From positions 62,001 to 126,000 of the forward strand of contig JAPDPX010000011.1 of assembly GCA_034506255.1 (NCBI GenBank): a stretch of 64,000 bases of DNA, in the 5' to 3' direction. A program made the position numbers and the translations under genes. Below the pieces are notes generated by a model, which saw only the letters and a list, made by a program, of their open reading frames with translations, did no database searches and was not told where the DNA came from. Below, piece after piece: positions 44,428-54,063 of this stretch; the stretch's first letter is position 1; every line of letters starts with the position of its first letter. This stretch comes from a candidate division KSB1 bacterium (GTDB taxonomy: Bacteria > Zhuqueibacterota > Zhuqueibacteria > Zhuqueibacterales > Zhuqueibacteraceae).

Positions 44428-45805
44428 TCATCGCCTCGTGCGGCAGCGACTGCCGCTCAACGTCAGAACTGCCTGGCTGGGGAGTGTCACTTGCACTGCC
44501 TGGTGCGCCATGGGCAGTGGCGCCAATTGCCGGTGGTTTTCCTGTGCCGAAGAGCGGCAAGCCTGCAGGGTGTCCACCTTCAGATTTTGCAAAGTGACCG
44601 TCAGTGTGAGCGCACCGGCGCACGATTGATCAGGACCAGCGCGAGTTGCGCCGGTGCTGCATGTTTGAAGGCGCTCACCCGCAGGTCCGGATGTGAGGAC
44701 TGCACGGCGATGCGCTGCGCACCCGGCGGCACGTGCAAAAACAACTGCTGCAAAGCATAAAAGACCGGGGTGCGGCTGGCGTCGGTGTTGACGGCCTGGT
44801 CCCGACTCAGCAGGGCCCAGTGATAACCGCGCGTGGCGTTGCCGTGTGAGAACATTGTGCCACATTTGCAGGCAGGCGAAGGTCTATGACCAGGTGGTGC
44901 AGGGAATGTTCCATGGCGTGGTGCCGATTTCAGTGAAGTAGACCGGGAGGCCCCCGGCTTGCCGCCAGCGCTGCAATGCGTGCGAATCCCGTATTCCACT
45001 GATCCGGACCGCCCTCCACGAAGTAAGTGTGATAGGAAATCGCGCCCAGGTGGGAAGCGGCAAGCGAATTCGTGAGCAACGGCGCCACCCATTCGTCGGG
45101 GTCGTAGTAGGGCGAGGCAAATCCGGTGCGACGATTTTGGTGGTCAGCCCTTCGCGCTGCAGTGTGGCGCCAACGGTTTTGATCAAAGCGCGCAGCTCGG
45201 CGGGCGAGTAGGACAGGTGATAACCGTCCGGCCCGTTGGCCAGTATGATTTCTGAAAAGGTAATCCCCCGTCGATTTCTCGCCCAAAGCAACTACGCTGC
45301 CACCGATTCCGCAAACTCGGCATGCAAATTGACGGGCAAATTGCGCCGGCTGGCGAGGGTGGAATCCGCCACCATCCAGTTGGGCACGTTCCAGATGCCG
45401 GGCAACAGATGCTTGCGATAGCGCAGGATGAGGCTGTCCAGCATGTTGAAGTCACTCTGCACCAGCCGTGCCCCGGTATCCTGCCGCTCAAAGCGCGAAG
45501 CGAAATACTCCCAATTGAAATGCCCGGGATCGTCATCGTCATTGCGGGCTTCCCAGCATTCGAACGCCGTGACCAGCCGCACGTGCGTGATGCCCAGCTT
45601 GCTGAAGGCAAGCTCATGGACACGCGGATTGCTCCAGCCATTCCAGCCGTTGACAATCCAACCTGTAGGTGTTGCCGCCCCTGCCCTGAATGGTTTGATG
45701 GGTTTGCCCGCCATCCACGGTCAGGCGGACCTGACCGGCGGCACAATCCACCAGCACAAGCAGGAGTAATACGCCCGCCCGCCGGCGGGGCATGAAGGAC
45801 GGCAA
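44428..45805 (-). pseudogene. Broken secreted GH30-like glycoside hydrolase gene
   Basis: Pieces of one glycosidase are spread over three minus-strand frames. They are: a signal peptide plus QTHQTIQGRGGNTYR (45614-45805); GWSNPRVHELAFSKLGITHVR and WEYFASRFERQDTG through ASRRNLPVNLHAEF (45292-45665); ITFSEIILANGPDGYHLSYSP with the likely acid/base Glu (to ~45130); SPYYDPDEWVAPLL and GAISYHTYFVEGG (~44990-45130); GGLPVYFTEIGTTPW with the likely nucleophile Glu (44884-44960); a beta-sandwich with GYHWALLSRD and LVLINRAP (~44610-44860); and TLTVTLQNLKVDTL (to 44428). About six frame changes are needed, so no full product can be made. The gene was probably a ~450-residue secreted enzyme of the GH30-like clan A type. 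Confidence 0.75.
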
Positions 45806-45952
45806 GAGTCATCCTCCTGCAGTTGTTCGGGAGTGACGTCAGGGTTGTGCAATGATCGCAGCGGCTGACTTCGCCGGGAAGAAGCCCATGCAATTTTGAT
45901 CCGTGTCCGCAACGCGATGGTTTCACAATTTGATTCAAGGGAGGGAAGAACG

Positions 45953-47959
45953 ATGCCTCACAAGCGGGTTCGACTGTGGTCCGCCGTGATGTTGTTGTTG
46001 GTACTGTTTTGTGACACTGGTGGTGCCCAAACGCGGCTGCCGGCGATCTTTTCCGATCACATGGTCCTGCAGCAGAAAATGCGCATTCCGCTTTGGGGCA
46101 GTGCGCCGCCGGGTGCCACTGTCACGGTGCAACTTGGGCGGCAACGCCAAACGGCCCGGGTTGATGCCCGGGGGCAATGGCGGGTGCACTTGCATCCCAT
46201 GCCGGCGGGTGGGCCTTACGAACTGCTGGTATGGAGCAGTGACACGCTGCGTTTTCGCAATGTCATGATCGGCGAGGTGTGGCTGTGCTCCGGCCAGTCC
46301 AACATGGAAATGCCGCTGGTGAGCACATGGGCGAAGGTGAACAATTTCCGCGAGGAAGTCGCGGCAGCCAATCATCCCAATCTGCGGTTGCTGCTCATCA
46401 AGCGGGCCAAAAGCACCAAACCGCAAAGCGAGGCCGACACCGAGGGCTGGAAGGTGTGTGACACCACCAGCGTGAAGAATTTCTCCGCCACCGCCTATTT
46501 TTTCGGCCGCCATTTGCAGCAAAAGCTCGGCGTGCCGGTGGGGCTGATTCAAAGTGCGTGGGGCGGCACCGTGGTGGAGGCCTGGACCAGCGGGGCCTCG
46601 CTGAAAACTGTGCCGGACATCAAAGGCTTCGTCGAGCTGCTGGAAAAGACAGCACGCGACAGCATTTTCGATCAGGCCCTTTATGAGAAGAACCTGCAGG
46701 GCTGGCACCATCAGATTGCCGAGTTGGATCGCCAGGCCGCGGGCAGCGATCTGCCCTGGTGGGAGCCGCAACGCGAGGATCAAAACTGGCAGGTGATGGA
46801 GTTGCCCACGGTTTGGGAACGTGCCGGCCTGGTGGATTTTGACGGCCTGGTTTGGTTCCGCAAGCATATCACTCTGCCGGAAACTGTTGCCGGCCGGAAA
46901 CTGCGGTTACACCTCGGGCCGATAGATGATTTCGACTGGACTTTTTTCAACGGCCGCGAAATCGGCCGCACCACCGTGTTCAATGTGCCGCGGCAGTATG
47001 AAGTGCCGGCGGACCTGGTGCAAGCCGGTGACAATGTCATCGCCGTGCGGGTGCTCGATACCGGCGGCAACGGTGGTTTTTACGGCCGGCCGGAACAGCT
47101 CTACCTGGTGGGAAGTGATTCCGTGCGGGTTGCGCTCGCCGGTGCCTGGCGCTTTCAATCCGGCTTGCGTCTGCGCGAGATTCCGCTGCCGCCGCCCTCG
47201 CCGCGCACACCCAACCGTCCAACCGTGCTCTACAACGCCATGATTGCGCCGCTGATCCCCTATGCTCTGCGCGGCGTGATTTGGTACCAGGGCGAAAGCA
47301 ACGCCGCCCGCGCTTATCAATACCGCACGCTGTTCCCGCTGCTGATCCGGGACTGGCGCCGGCAATGGCAGCAGGGCGATTTCCCCTTCCTCTTTGTGCA
47401 GCTCGCCAATTACCAGGCGGTGAATACCGAACCGGTGGAAAGCGAGTGGGCCGAGCTGCGCGAGGCGCAAACCCTGGCGCTGGCCGAACCCAAGACCGGC
47501 ATGGCCGTGACCATCGACATCGGCGACGCAAACGATATTCATCCCGGCAACAAGCAGGGCGTGGGTGAGCGCCTGGCATTGCAGGCGCGCCGCATTGCTT
47601 ATGGCGAGAAGCTGGTGCACTCCGGCCCGCTTTACAAGGGCATGAAGATCGAAAACAATCGCATCCGCCTGTTCTTCGATCACACCGGGAGCGGGTTGCT
47701 GGCCGGCGGCAATCAGGAATTGCGCGGCTTCGCGATTGCCGGCGCCGATCGCAAGTTCGTATGGGCACACGCACAGATCGCGGGCAAAACCGTGGTGGTC
47801 AGCCATCCGCAAGTGCCACAGCCGGTGGCCGTGCGCTATGCCTGGGCGGGCAACCCGGTGTGCAATCTTTTCAATCGTGAAGGCCTGCCAGCCTCACCGT
47901 TCCGCACCGACGACTGGCCGGGGGTAACGCGGGAGACCCATTTGAACCGGCAGTATTGA
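45953..47959 (+). CDS. Secreted sialate O-acetylesterase-like SGNH hydrolase
   Basis: The product is 668 residues from ATG 45953, after GGGAGGGAAGAACG, with a signal peptide (LWSAVMLLLVLFCDTGGAQ). The catalytic block GEVWLCSGQSNMEMP contains the nucleophile serine of the GQSN motif. GVIWYQGESNA is the second conserved loop, and the Asp/His pair lies in GDANDIHPGNKQG. Between them is an inserted beta-sandwich (~285-400: WFRKHITLPETVAGRKLRLHL ... DNVIAVRVLD), the galactose-binding-like domain of SIAE/AXE proteins. It removes acetyl groups from sialic acid or xylan-like glycans outside the cytoplasm. Confidence 0.88.
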   Translation: MPHKRVRLWSAVMLLLVLFCDTGGAQTRLPAIFSDHMVLQQKMRIPLWGSAPPGATVTVQLGRQRQTARVDARGQWRVHLHPMPAGGPYELLVWSSDTLRFRNVMIGEVWLCSGQSNMEMPLVSTWAKVNNFREEVAAANHPNLRLLLIKRAKSTKPQSEADTEGWKVCDTTSVKNFSATAYFFGRHLQQKLGVPVGLIQSAWGGTVVEAWTSGASLKTVPDIKGFVELLEKTARDSIFDQALYEKNLQGWHHQIAELDRQAAGSDLPWWEPQREDQNWQVMELPTVWERAGLVDFDGLVWFRKHITLPETVAGRKLRLHLGPIDDFDWTFFNGREIGRTTVFNVPRQYEVPADLVQAGDNVIAVRVLDTGGNGGFYGRPEQLYLVGSDSVRVALAGAWRFQSGLRLREIPLPPPSPRTPNRPTVLYNAMIAPLIPYALRGVIWYQGESNAARAYQYRTLFPLLIRDWRRQWQQGDFPFLFVQLANYQAVNTEPVESEWAELREAQTLALAEPKTGMAVTIDIGDANDIHPGNKQGVGERLALQARRIAYGEKLVHSGPLYKGMKIENNRIRLFFDHTGSGLLAGGNQELRGFAIAGADRKFVWAHAQIAGKTVVVSHPQVPQPVAVRYAWAGNPVCNLFNREGLPASPFRTDDWPGVTRETHLNRQY

Positions 47960-49097
47960 GCACCGATGCCGGCCTTCGGAAGAAAGTCAACCGGCGGTCC
48001 TCGGGATCATGCGACGGCCAGATTGGCTTGTTCGCTCGCTGATTGGTGGGGAGGAGGGCGCCGCGCGTTCATTTGCCCGGTGGGAAAAGTCCGGCTGGTG
48101 ATTGAGGTTGGGAGCTGTAAGGATTTCACTGCCTGTCGCAATTGTTGCCGATCCCGTTTGACAATCGCAGTCCAAAGGTTTGAATCGGCTTCGCCCGTGT
48201 TTGGATTTTCGGCAGGGAGGGGTGTCCGGTGGAAACATCTGCAGCGCAACCCGGGAGCCAACCGATGCCGCCGGCGCGGGCAGAGCTGCAGTCATGCCAT
48301 GATGCCGGTTTTCATATAAACAGAAAAAGCTGTCAAACTACGACAGCTTTTTCTGCAAATCTCCGGCGCCCAGGCGATCACACTTGTCCGCCTTTGCGAA
48401 AATCAAGACTGGTCGGGCGCTGAGTCAGCGCAAAGCATACATATGTCTTCCGTGCATCTCACATCATGATGGCCGATCAGTCAGCAAAGCAGACTTGTGA
48501 ACGTGCACCTCAAATTTCATATCGCACTGGGACCGGTTTTTGTTGGCTCGGTCAGGGTTGTTGTCGCGCTGGCCACGAGGCCAAATTGCTCAATGGATTG
48601 GTGTGCCTGGTTTCCTGGCTGGAAATCATGGCCTGTAAAAAAAACTGCCTCCCGCTGACATCGCGTGGCCGACGCCCACCCGCCGCTCCGCGATTGTGGA
48701 GATTCTCAAAAAGACCGTCCGGGCGGTGTTAAACTGGCTTCCACTAAAATTCACACGCTTGGGCTTTCGTCACACACATCATCCGCCCGGACGGTGAATC
48801 CATCTTCCAAACTTCTCACAACTCGGCGTATCCCAGGAAACCACGCCAGGAGCATGCATCATGGCCGCCATGGAGTTTTGCAACACTCAGGCCAGCACTT
48901 CCTGGAGACGGGCCTCGCATTATTCTGAGCTTACCTCATTTCGCATGAGTAACTTTTTTCTGTTTTTCGCAAAGTTGGGAATTTTTCGCGTCACTTTTCT
49001 CATCCTTGAAGCAGCCCCCTGCTTTCGCCGGACAGGCGGCGCCGGCGAACAATCCCAAGCTTGAAAGCATCATGCTGCTCCTCACCGCTGCCCGATC
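47960..49097. other. Gene-poor, AT-richer stretch with one terminator
   Basis: About 1.1 kb between the convergent esterase and TPR genes. I find no supported gene on either strand; short open frames lack ribosome sites and known domains. The only definite structure is the terminator hairpin at 48321-48355. Confidence 0.5.
48321..48355. terminator. Bidirectional Rho-independent terminator
   Basis: CAGAAAAAGCTGTC (48321-48334) and GACAGCTTTTTCTG (48342-48355) are perfect reverse complements with a seven-base loop AAACTAC. The A tract on one side and T tract on the other allow it to work for both strands, which fits its position between convergent genes, although it lies ~360 bases after the esterase stop. 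Confidence 0.85.
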
Positions 49098-49892
49098 TCA
49101 AGGCTTGTCCCGTTTGTCACGAATTTCCCTCAACAATTGCCCGGCTTCGGCCTGGTGCTGCGGGTCATCCCATTGCACCCGCGGCAGCGTGAGACAGGCC
49201 TGCAATTGCTCGCGTGCTTCGCGGTAGCGTTCCAGCTTGATGAGCGTGCGGCCATACTCCAGACGGTGGACAGGTTTGTGGCCGTCGAGTGCCACGGCCT
49301 GGGCAAACATTTTGGCTGCTTCTTCCAGCGAGGCGCCAGGTGGCACACCGCCATAGACGACCCGGGCTGCCGCTTTCATCAACCAGTCCAGCGTGGCGAT
49401 GTTGTAATGCCAGCGGCCGAGGATGTGATAGGCACCGTCGTGCCGGGGATTGAGGGCAAGAGTGCGCTCGGCCTCCTTTCGCACCTCCCTTGAAAGCCGG
49501 ATCTTGGTCTTGCCGCCTTCAAACAAAGCCACACGCCCCACGCACAATGCCAGGGCAAAATGTGATTCTGCGGAATCGGGATGGAGTTTGACCGCGAGCC
49601 GTGCCAGACTGTCGCCCTGCCAGTAGAGCTGTTTCGCCTGTTTCCTGTCTCTCTCTTCGAAGGTCTTGCCCACATCGGCGCAGGCGCGTGCAGCCTTCCA
49701 GAGCGCTTCATAATTGTTGGGGTCCATTTGCAGTGCGGTGCGAAAGTGCTGCAGCGCGCCGTTATTGTCGAATGCCGCATAGGCCTCATTCCCCTGCGCC
49801 AGGGCGCGCTCCACACCGTCTTCTTGTGCGGTGCACTCACGGTTCAATGCTGCGAGCAGCAGCGATGCGACCACCAGCCCTTGCCAGTTCAT
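49098..49892 (-). CDS. Secreted TPR-repeat protein
   Basis: The product is 264 residues from ATG 49892, with an excellent GAGGAGGAAATCTC site; the frame is open further up without a site. The N-terminus is a signal peptide (NWQGLVVASLLLAALNRECTAQ). Tetratricopeptide-like helices follow: NEAYAAFDNNGALQHFRTAL, NYEALWKAARACADVG, SAESHFALALCVGRVAL, DGAYHILGRWHYNIATLDWL and RLEYGRTLIKLERYREAREQL. The order resembles the regulator-of-microtubule-dynamics-like TPR proteins common in FCB bacteria. It probably serves as a periplasmic protein-protein adaptor. Confidence 0.8.
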   Translation of the reverse strand: MNWQGLVVASLLLAALNRECTAQEDGVERALAQGNEAYAAFDNNGALQHFRTALQMDPNNYEALWKAARACADVGKTFEERDRKQAKQLYWQGDSLARLAVKLHPDSAESHFALALCVGRVALFEGGKTKIRLSREVRKEAERTLALNPRHDGAYHILGRWHYNIATLDWLMKAAARVVYGGVPPGASLEEAAKMFAQAVALDGHKPVHRLEYGRTLIKLERYREAREQLQACLTLPRVQWDDPQHQAEAGQLLREIRDKRDKP

Positions 49893-50193
49893 GAGATTTC
49901 CTCCTCGCCGTTGATTGTGAGAGCTTTTGCTTCTTGCCACATCTTGCAGGGTGGTTTGCCTCCTGCAACACCCGGGGACATACGATTCCTGTCGTGGCAA
50001 AAGTATCAAAAAAATCCACAATCCCATAATCCTTAAATCACGCCGGCTTCCTGTCTGCCTGCAGGCATTTTCGTGCCAAACTTGAACTGCGAAGTCGCGA
50101 GCAAAGCCGGACTGGCCTGGCTTTGTGCGTTCTGGGCGACTTGGTGGTTCAAAAAATCTTCGCGGCCGTGATCATTTTTCCCCCGTAATTTGC

Positions 50194-50277
50194 CATGCCG
50201 CGCGCCACCCCTCAGAATGAAAATGAGCTTTCGTAGTAGTGCCTTCAGGCACCGACCCTGAAGGGTCTACTACAAAA
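50194..50277 (-). repeat. Palindrome-rich dispersed repeat, copy B
   Basis: Read on the minus strand, the copy contains GACCCTTCAGGGTC, GGTGCCTGAAGGCAC, TACTACGAAAG, TTTTCAT and GCGCGCGGCATGGC, matching copy A at 41882-41983 in the same order. The inverted sub-repeats would fold into two short hairpins. The two copies sit in gene-free regions on opposite strands. Confidence 0.65.
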
Positions 50278-50429
50278 AAGTGGTAAATTCTACAGGCCAC
50301 CCCCCGGAGTTTGCATTTTGGAGATGGGGCACAGTTATGATATGAACAGTTCGTTCCGCTGGAGCTGTTTATTAGCGCTGCCTTGAAATGAGAGGGAGTA
50401 CCCCCGGCAACCCCGCCCGCGGCGCTCTG

Positions 50430-50702
50430 TTTACAGCACAACCGCGATGCAACCATAAGGCATCAGGCTCAAAAACAAACCATCCGCCCAGGAAAGCAGA
50501 AATCCACGGAAAAAGCCATTTCGTGGCAGGCCATTTTCGTGGGAGGGAAGCCGTGACGTTTTTGGCGAACGGGCGAATTTCGCAGTCAGAACCGCTCGAC
50601 ATTCGAAAAAAGCCTTGCTTGACTTTGGATGGAATAACTGTCGGCGCTTTGTGAACACGCCATTTCTTCCGGGCAACAGCAAGCCCGCATACAAAATTCA
50701 GG
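50430..50702 (+). repeat. Large MITE-like dispersed repeat, copy 2
   Basis: This stretch is nearly the reverse complement of 63723-64000. It runs from AGCACAACCGCGATGCAACCATAAGG through GCCATTTCGTGGCAGGCCATTTTCGTGGGAG-like text and CGCTCGACATTCGAAAAAAGCC to CTTTGTGAACACGCCATTT and the end ATACAAAATTCAGG. The right terminus is the same as in the 250-base copy at 8544-8793. A left terminus of the CCTGAATTTT type is not visible, so the start is approximate. Frames inside it give similar wording in all copies (GVFTK.R), but a real protein is doubtful. Confidence 0.7.
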
Positions 50703-51204
50703 CAGCAACCATTTTCCCAACATTGCGATTGGGTTTATAAAGAGTGGGAAATATTGCAGCCCCGCATGCGATCCCCCAAAACGAGGCCATCAACCCGCCA
50801 GCATAAATGCAATGCAATCAGCCGGTTGAGCCGTTGCGCTGCCGGCCAGTGCCCGCGACAACCCCGCCTGCGCAGATGGAACAATTCTTGAAAATCCGCC
50901 TGCGGGATGACCCTTCCGATCCGCATGAGCGGTCGCTGAAATTCGGTTGCAGGAGAGTTTTTTTTGTGTTATTTGTCAAACGCCGGTTGTGCTGAGAACA
51001 GCGACTGCGCCCCGCCTTCCGGGCAAATGCGCTTCATAAATAAGCGGGGAGAATTTTTGTGAGATGGGTGCCGTTATTTGTTTGTTATCTTCGCCACCAG
51101 CGCCCTCCCCGCCGGCAAGTGGCTTCAGTCCGCTGCGTCCGGCAGTCATCTCCCGCAAGGCCGGTCAATTTTGTTGTCAAAACATTCAACCGAATGCATG
51201 GGCC

Positions 51205-52830
51205 ATGCCCCCACCTCTCTCTCACGATTATGACTACATCGTCATCGGCTCTGGATTTGGCGGTGCCGCCGCAGCACTCCGCCTCTCGGAAAAAGGCTAT
51301 CGCGTTTTAGTCTTGGAAAAGGGCAAATGGTTGCGGGCGGAAGATTTTCCCAAACGCAACTGGAATTTGAAAAAATGGCTGTGGCTGCCGGCGTTGCGGT
51401 TCTTCGGATTGTTCAAGATCACGGTGTTCCGCCACGTCGCGATACTCTCCGGCGTGGGCGTGGGTGGCGGCTCGTTGGTTTACGCCAACACGCTGGCAAT
51501 CCCCCAGGCCGGATTTTTCAAGGCGGAGAGCTGGGCGCATCTGGCGGATTGGGAGCAGGAGCTGCAGGCGCATTATGCCATGGCGTTGCGCATGCTGGGC
51601 GCAGTGCCCAATCCCCGCCTGGAGGTGGGTGATCGTGCCCTGCAGCAATTGGCTGCCGAGCTGGGCAAGCAGGAGCATTTCACTCCGACCAACGTGGCGG
51701 TTTATTTCGGCACGCCGGGAGTGACGGTACCGGATCCCTATTTCAACGGCAAAGGCCCGGAACGCACCGGCTGCCTTTTCTGCGGCGGCTGCATGTTGGG
51801 CTGCCGTTACAACGCCAAGAACACGCTGGACAAGAACTATTTGCATCTCGCCCGGCAAAATGGCGTGCACATTCAAGCGGAAGCGGAAGTCTGCGATGTT
51901 GTCCCTCTGGATGGTGAGTCGGGCGCCACCGGCTATCGTGTCAAGTGGCAGTCCGCCACCAAATATTTCAAGAGGCGCGGTGCATTCACCTGCCGCGGGG
52001 TCGTGTTTGCCGGCGGTGTGCTCGGCACCGTCAAGCTGCTGCTGCAATTGCGCGAGACCTCTCTGCCGCGGTTGTCGGACAAAGTCGGCACGGGCATTCG
52101 CACCAATTGCGAGAGTCTGATCGGCGTGACCACGTTCGACCGCCGGACGGTTTTTTGCGAAGGGATTGCCATCGGCTCGATTCTGCATACAGATGAGCAC
52201 AGCCACCTCGAACCGGTGCGCTACTCCGCCGGCTCCGGATTCTGGCGGTTGTTCATGTCGCCACTGGTGCATGGCGGCAATGTTTTCATTCGCACCGCCC
52301 GCATCGTGGCTGATCTGCTGCGACACCCGCTGGCCAACCTGCGGCTCTTTTTCGTGGATGACTGGTCAAAGCGCACGCAAATTTTGCTGTTCATGCGCAC
52401 ATTGGAAAGCACGCTGCAGTTTGTGCGCGGCCGTTTCGGGATGAAGTCCGTGCTGACACAGGGCGCGGCCCCAACGCCCTTTATTCCCGAGGCCCGGGAA
52501 CTGGCGGAACGCTACAGCAGTATTGTGAACGGCAGGCCCGCAGCGCTGCTCACGGAGACGCTGCTGGGCATCCCCACCACCGCGCACATCCTCGGCGGCG
52601 CCGTGATGGGCAGGGATCGCAGCGAAGGTGTGATTGACAAGGACAACCGTGTCTTTGGGTACGACAATATGTATGTCTGCGATGGCGCGATGATCTCGGC
52701 CAATCCCGGCGTCAACCCTTCGCTCACGATTTTGGCGCTCACCGAACGGGCAATGAGCAAGATTCCGCCGGCCCCCCGCCGGCACGAGGTCTATAGTGAG
52801 GTTGCAAATGAAATGGTTTTGGCAGTATGA
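51205..52830 (+). CDS. GMC-family FAD oxidoreductase (cholesterol-oxidase-like)
   Basis: The product is 541 residues from ATG 51205. The FAD motif is YDYIVIGSGFGGAAAALRLSEKG (residues ~8-30), followed by VLVLEKGKW. The sequence GVGVGGGSLVYANTL is the GMC flavin-region signature, and ILGGAVMGRD plus MYVCDGAMISANPGVNPSLTILAL form the C-terminal flavin contacts. A cysteine cluster CLFCGGCMLGC (around residue 190) is characteristic of the long-chain alcohol/cholesterol oxidase branch. It probably oxidises a sterol-like or lipid alcohol. The stop lies 22 bases inside the start of the TonB-like gene. Confidence 0.85.
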   Translation: MPPPLSHDYDYIVIGSGFGGAAAALRLSEKGYRVLVLEKGKWLRAEDFPKRNWNLKKWLWLPALRFFGLFKITVFRHVAILSGVGVGGGSLVYANTLAIPQAGFFKAESWAHLADWEQELQAHYAMALRMLGAVPNPRLEVGDRALQQLAAELGKQEHFTPTNVAVYFGTPGVTVPDPYFNGKGPERTGCLFCGGCMLGCRYNAKNTLDKNYLHLARQNGVHIQAEAEVCDVVPLDGESGATGYRVKWQSATKYFKRRGAFTCRGVVFAGGVLGTVKLLLQLRETSLPRLSDKVGTGIRTNCESLIGVTTFDRRTVFCEGIAIGSILHTDEHSHLEPVRYSAGSGFWRLFMSPLVHGGNVFIRTARIVADLLRHPLANLRLFFVDDWSKRTQILLFMRTLESTLQFVRGRFGMKSVLTQGAAPTPFIPEARELAERYSSIVNGRPAALLTETLLGIPTTAHILGGAVMGRDRSEGVIDKDNRVFGYDNMYVCDGAMISANPGVNPSLTILALTERAMSKIPPAPRRHEVYSEVANEMVLAV

Positions 52831-53557
52831 GCCCCTGCTTCAGCTTTTCCCCTACGGCGCGCCGGAGCTGCACAAGGTCTACAACAGGTATTTGACCTGG
52901 GCAGCGACCGCCGCCGTGGCGTTCGACCTTGTCATGGTGGGATCCTGGCTGGGTGGCCGGCTGCTGAGCCGGGAGCCGGAGGTGCGTCTGGTGCGTCTGC
53001 GGGTGATTCGGGATGTGGCCGAGCTTGGCCCGCCGCCCTCGATTGCCACCCCCACGCAGGCGCTGGCGGTCAGAGGCCCGCTGGTGCGGCCGAGCGTTGG
53101 CGTGCCGGTTCCCGTGCCCGACGCGCTGATCACCCCGGAAGCCACGCTGGCAACGCAGGAGGAGATGGCCCAAATGCAGGCGCCTGTGGGAACGGGCGAA
53201 TCCGGAGGCGATTCCATGGTCGTGGCAGCGGACGCCGTACTGTACGGCGAAACGCTGGAAGAGCCTGGCATCAATGAGTTTATTCCCTTCGAGATGCCGC
53301 CGATGGTGGTGAAGCGGGTCGAACCGGTCTATCCTGAGCTGGCGCGCAAAGCCGGTATGCAGGGCAAGGTGGTGGTGAAGGCACTGGTGGACAAGAATGG
53401 GCAGGTCAAGAAAGTCGCCGTGATTCAGGGCCATGAGATTTTTCACGAGGCGGCCATTCAGGCGGTGATGCTGTGGGTCTTCAAACCAGCACTGCAGCAA
53501 AACAAGCCGGTGATGGTGTGGGTGGCCATACCCCTGAACTTCGTGCTGAAGGAATGA
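52808..53557 (+). CDS. TonB-like energy transducer
   Basis: The product is 249 residues from ATG 52808, overlapping the GMC gene by 23 bases; a GTG at 52796 is an alternative. One transmembrane segment (~27-46: YLTWAATAAVAFDLVMVGSWL) follows a cytoplasmic stub. A proline-rich periplasmic linker runs to ~165. The C-terminal ~85 residues are a TonB_C domain (VVKRVEPVYPELARKAGMQGKV-type start and AIQAVMLWVFKPALQQNKPV end). It should transmit proton-motive force to outer-membrane transporters. No ExbB/ExbD or TonB-dependent receptor gene is nearby. Confidence 0.85.
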   Translation: MKWFWQYEPLLQLFPYGAPELHKVYNRYLTWAATAAVAFDLVMVGSWLGGRLLSREPEVRLVRLRVIRDVAELGPPPSIATPTQALAVRGPLVRPSVGVPVPVPDALITPEATLATQEEMAQMQAPVGTGESGGDSMVVAADAVLYGETLEEPGINEFIPFEMPPMVVKRVEPVYPELARKAGMQGKVVVKALVDKNGQVKKVAVIQGHEIFHEAAIQAVMLWVFKPALQQNKPVMVWVAIPLNFVLKE

Positions 53558-54063
53558 CAGAAGCCGTATGCTGCACCGTCAGGCATCTCTTCCGGCTTCG
53601 TCGCCTCCGCCCACAAGCATGATGACAGGCCCATCCGAAATCTCGGGAGTCGTTGAGAGAGTCTTGAAAATTGGAGGTATACCCGCCAGAGGGCATTTTT
53701 CGAGCTGGAGTGAAAAGCTGAAGCAGCGCTCACAACCGGGGGATCCCGAGCGGGGTTGAGGGTGCATCACCGTGGGTGGGAATTCATGTTTCTGCCGCTG
53801 GAGCCGGCGGTGGGGATGCTCCGCAACCGGGAATTTTTCAAGGATTACCGGCGCGGGGCAGAAGCAATTCTGGAGGAGCGCACGGTTTTATAGTGCCGTG
53901 CGGCTGACAATATTCAAGCTCAAAAAGAGCCACCTTAAATTCCAATCCTAAACAAAATGTAAAACGGCCCCGCCCGCGCCGCAGCGTTTTGTCTGAAAAT
54001 TCGCGCGTGCAAACGGGCACTGATCAGCGGGCTTTGCAACGGCGTTTAAAACCAGGCCCGGCC
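53558..54063. other. Gene-free region with a possible gene remnant
   Basis: About 500 bases hold no complete gene. A short open frame at 53786-53893 would encode 35 residues that read like the end of a normal protein (PLEPAVGMLRN, FFKDYRRGAEAILEER), without a ribosome site; it may be a remnant. A hairpin around 53962-53990 (AAAACG ... CGTTTT), followed on the minus strand by a T-rich run, could terminate the small gene at 54064-54339. Confidence 0.4.

Larger units (their letters stand above)
49893..51204. other. Gene-poor region with two kinds of dispersed repeat
   Basis: About 1.3 kb between divergent genes without a supported gene. It contains the palindromic repeat copy at 50194-50277 and the large MITE-like copy at ~50430-50702. 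The last 200 bases should hold the promoter of the GMC oxidoreductase gene. A TTGTGTTATTTGTC stretch near 50963 and TTGTTATCTTCG near 51079 are AT-rich but cannot be called with confidence. Confidence 0.5.
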
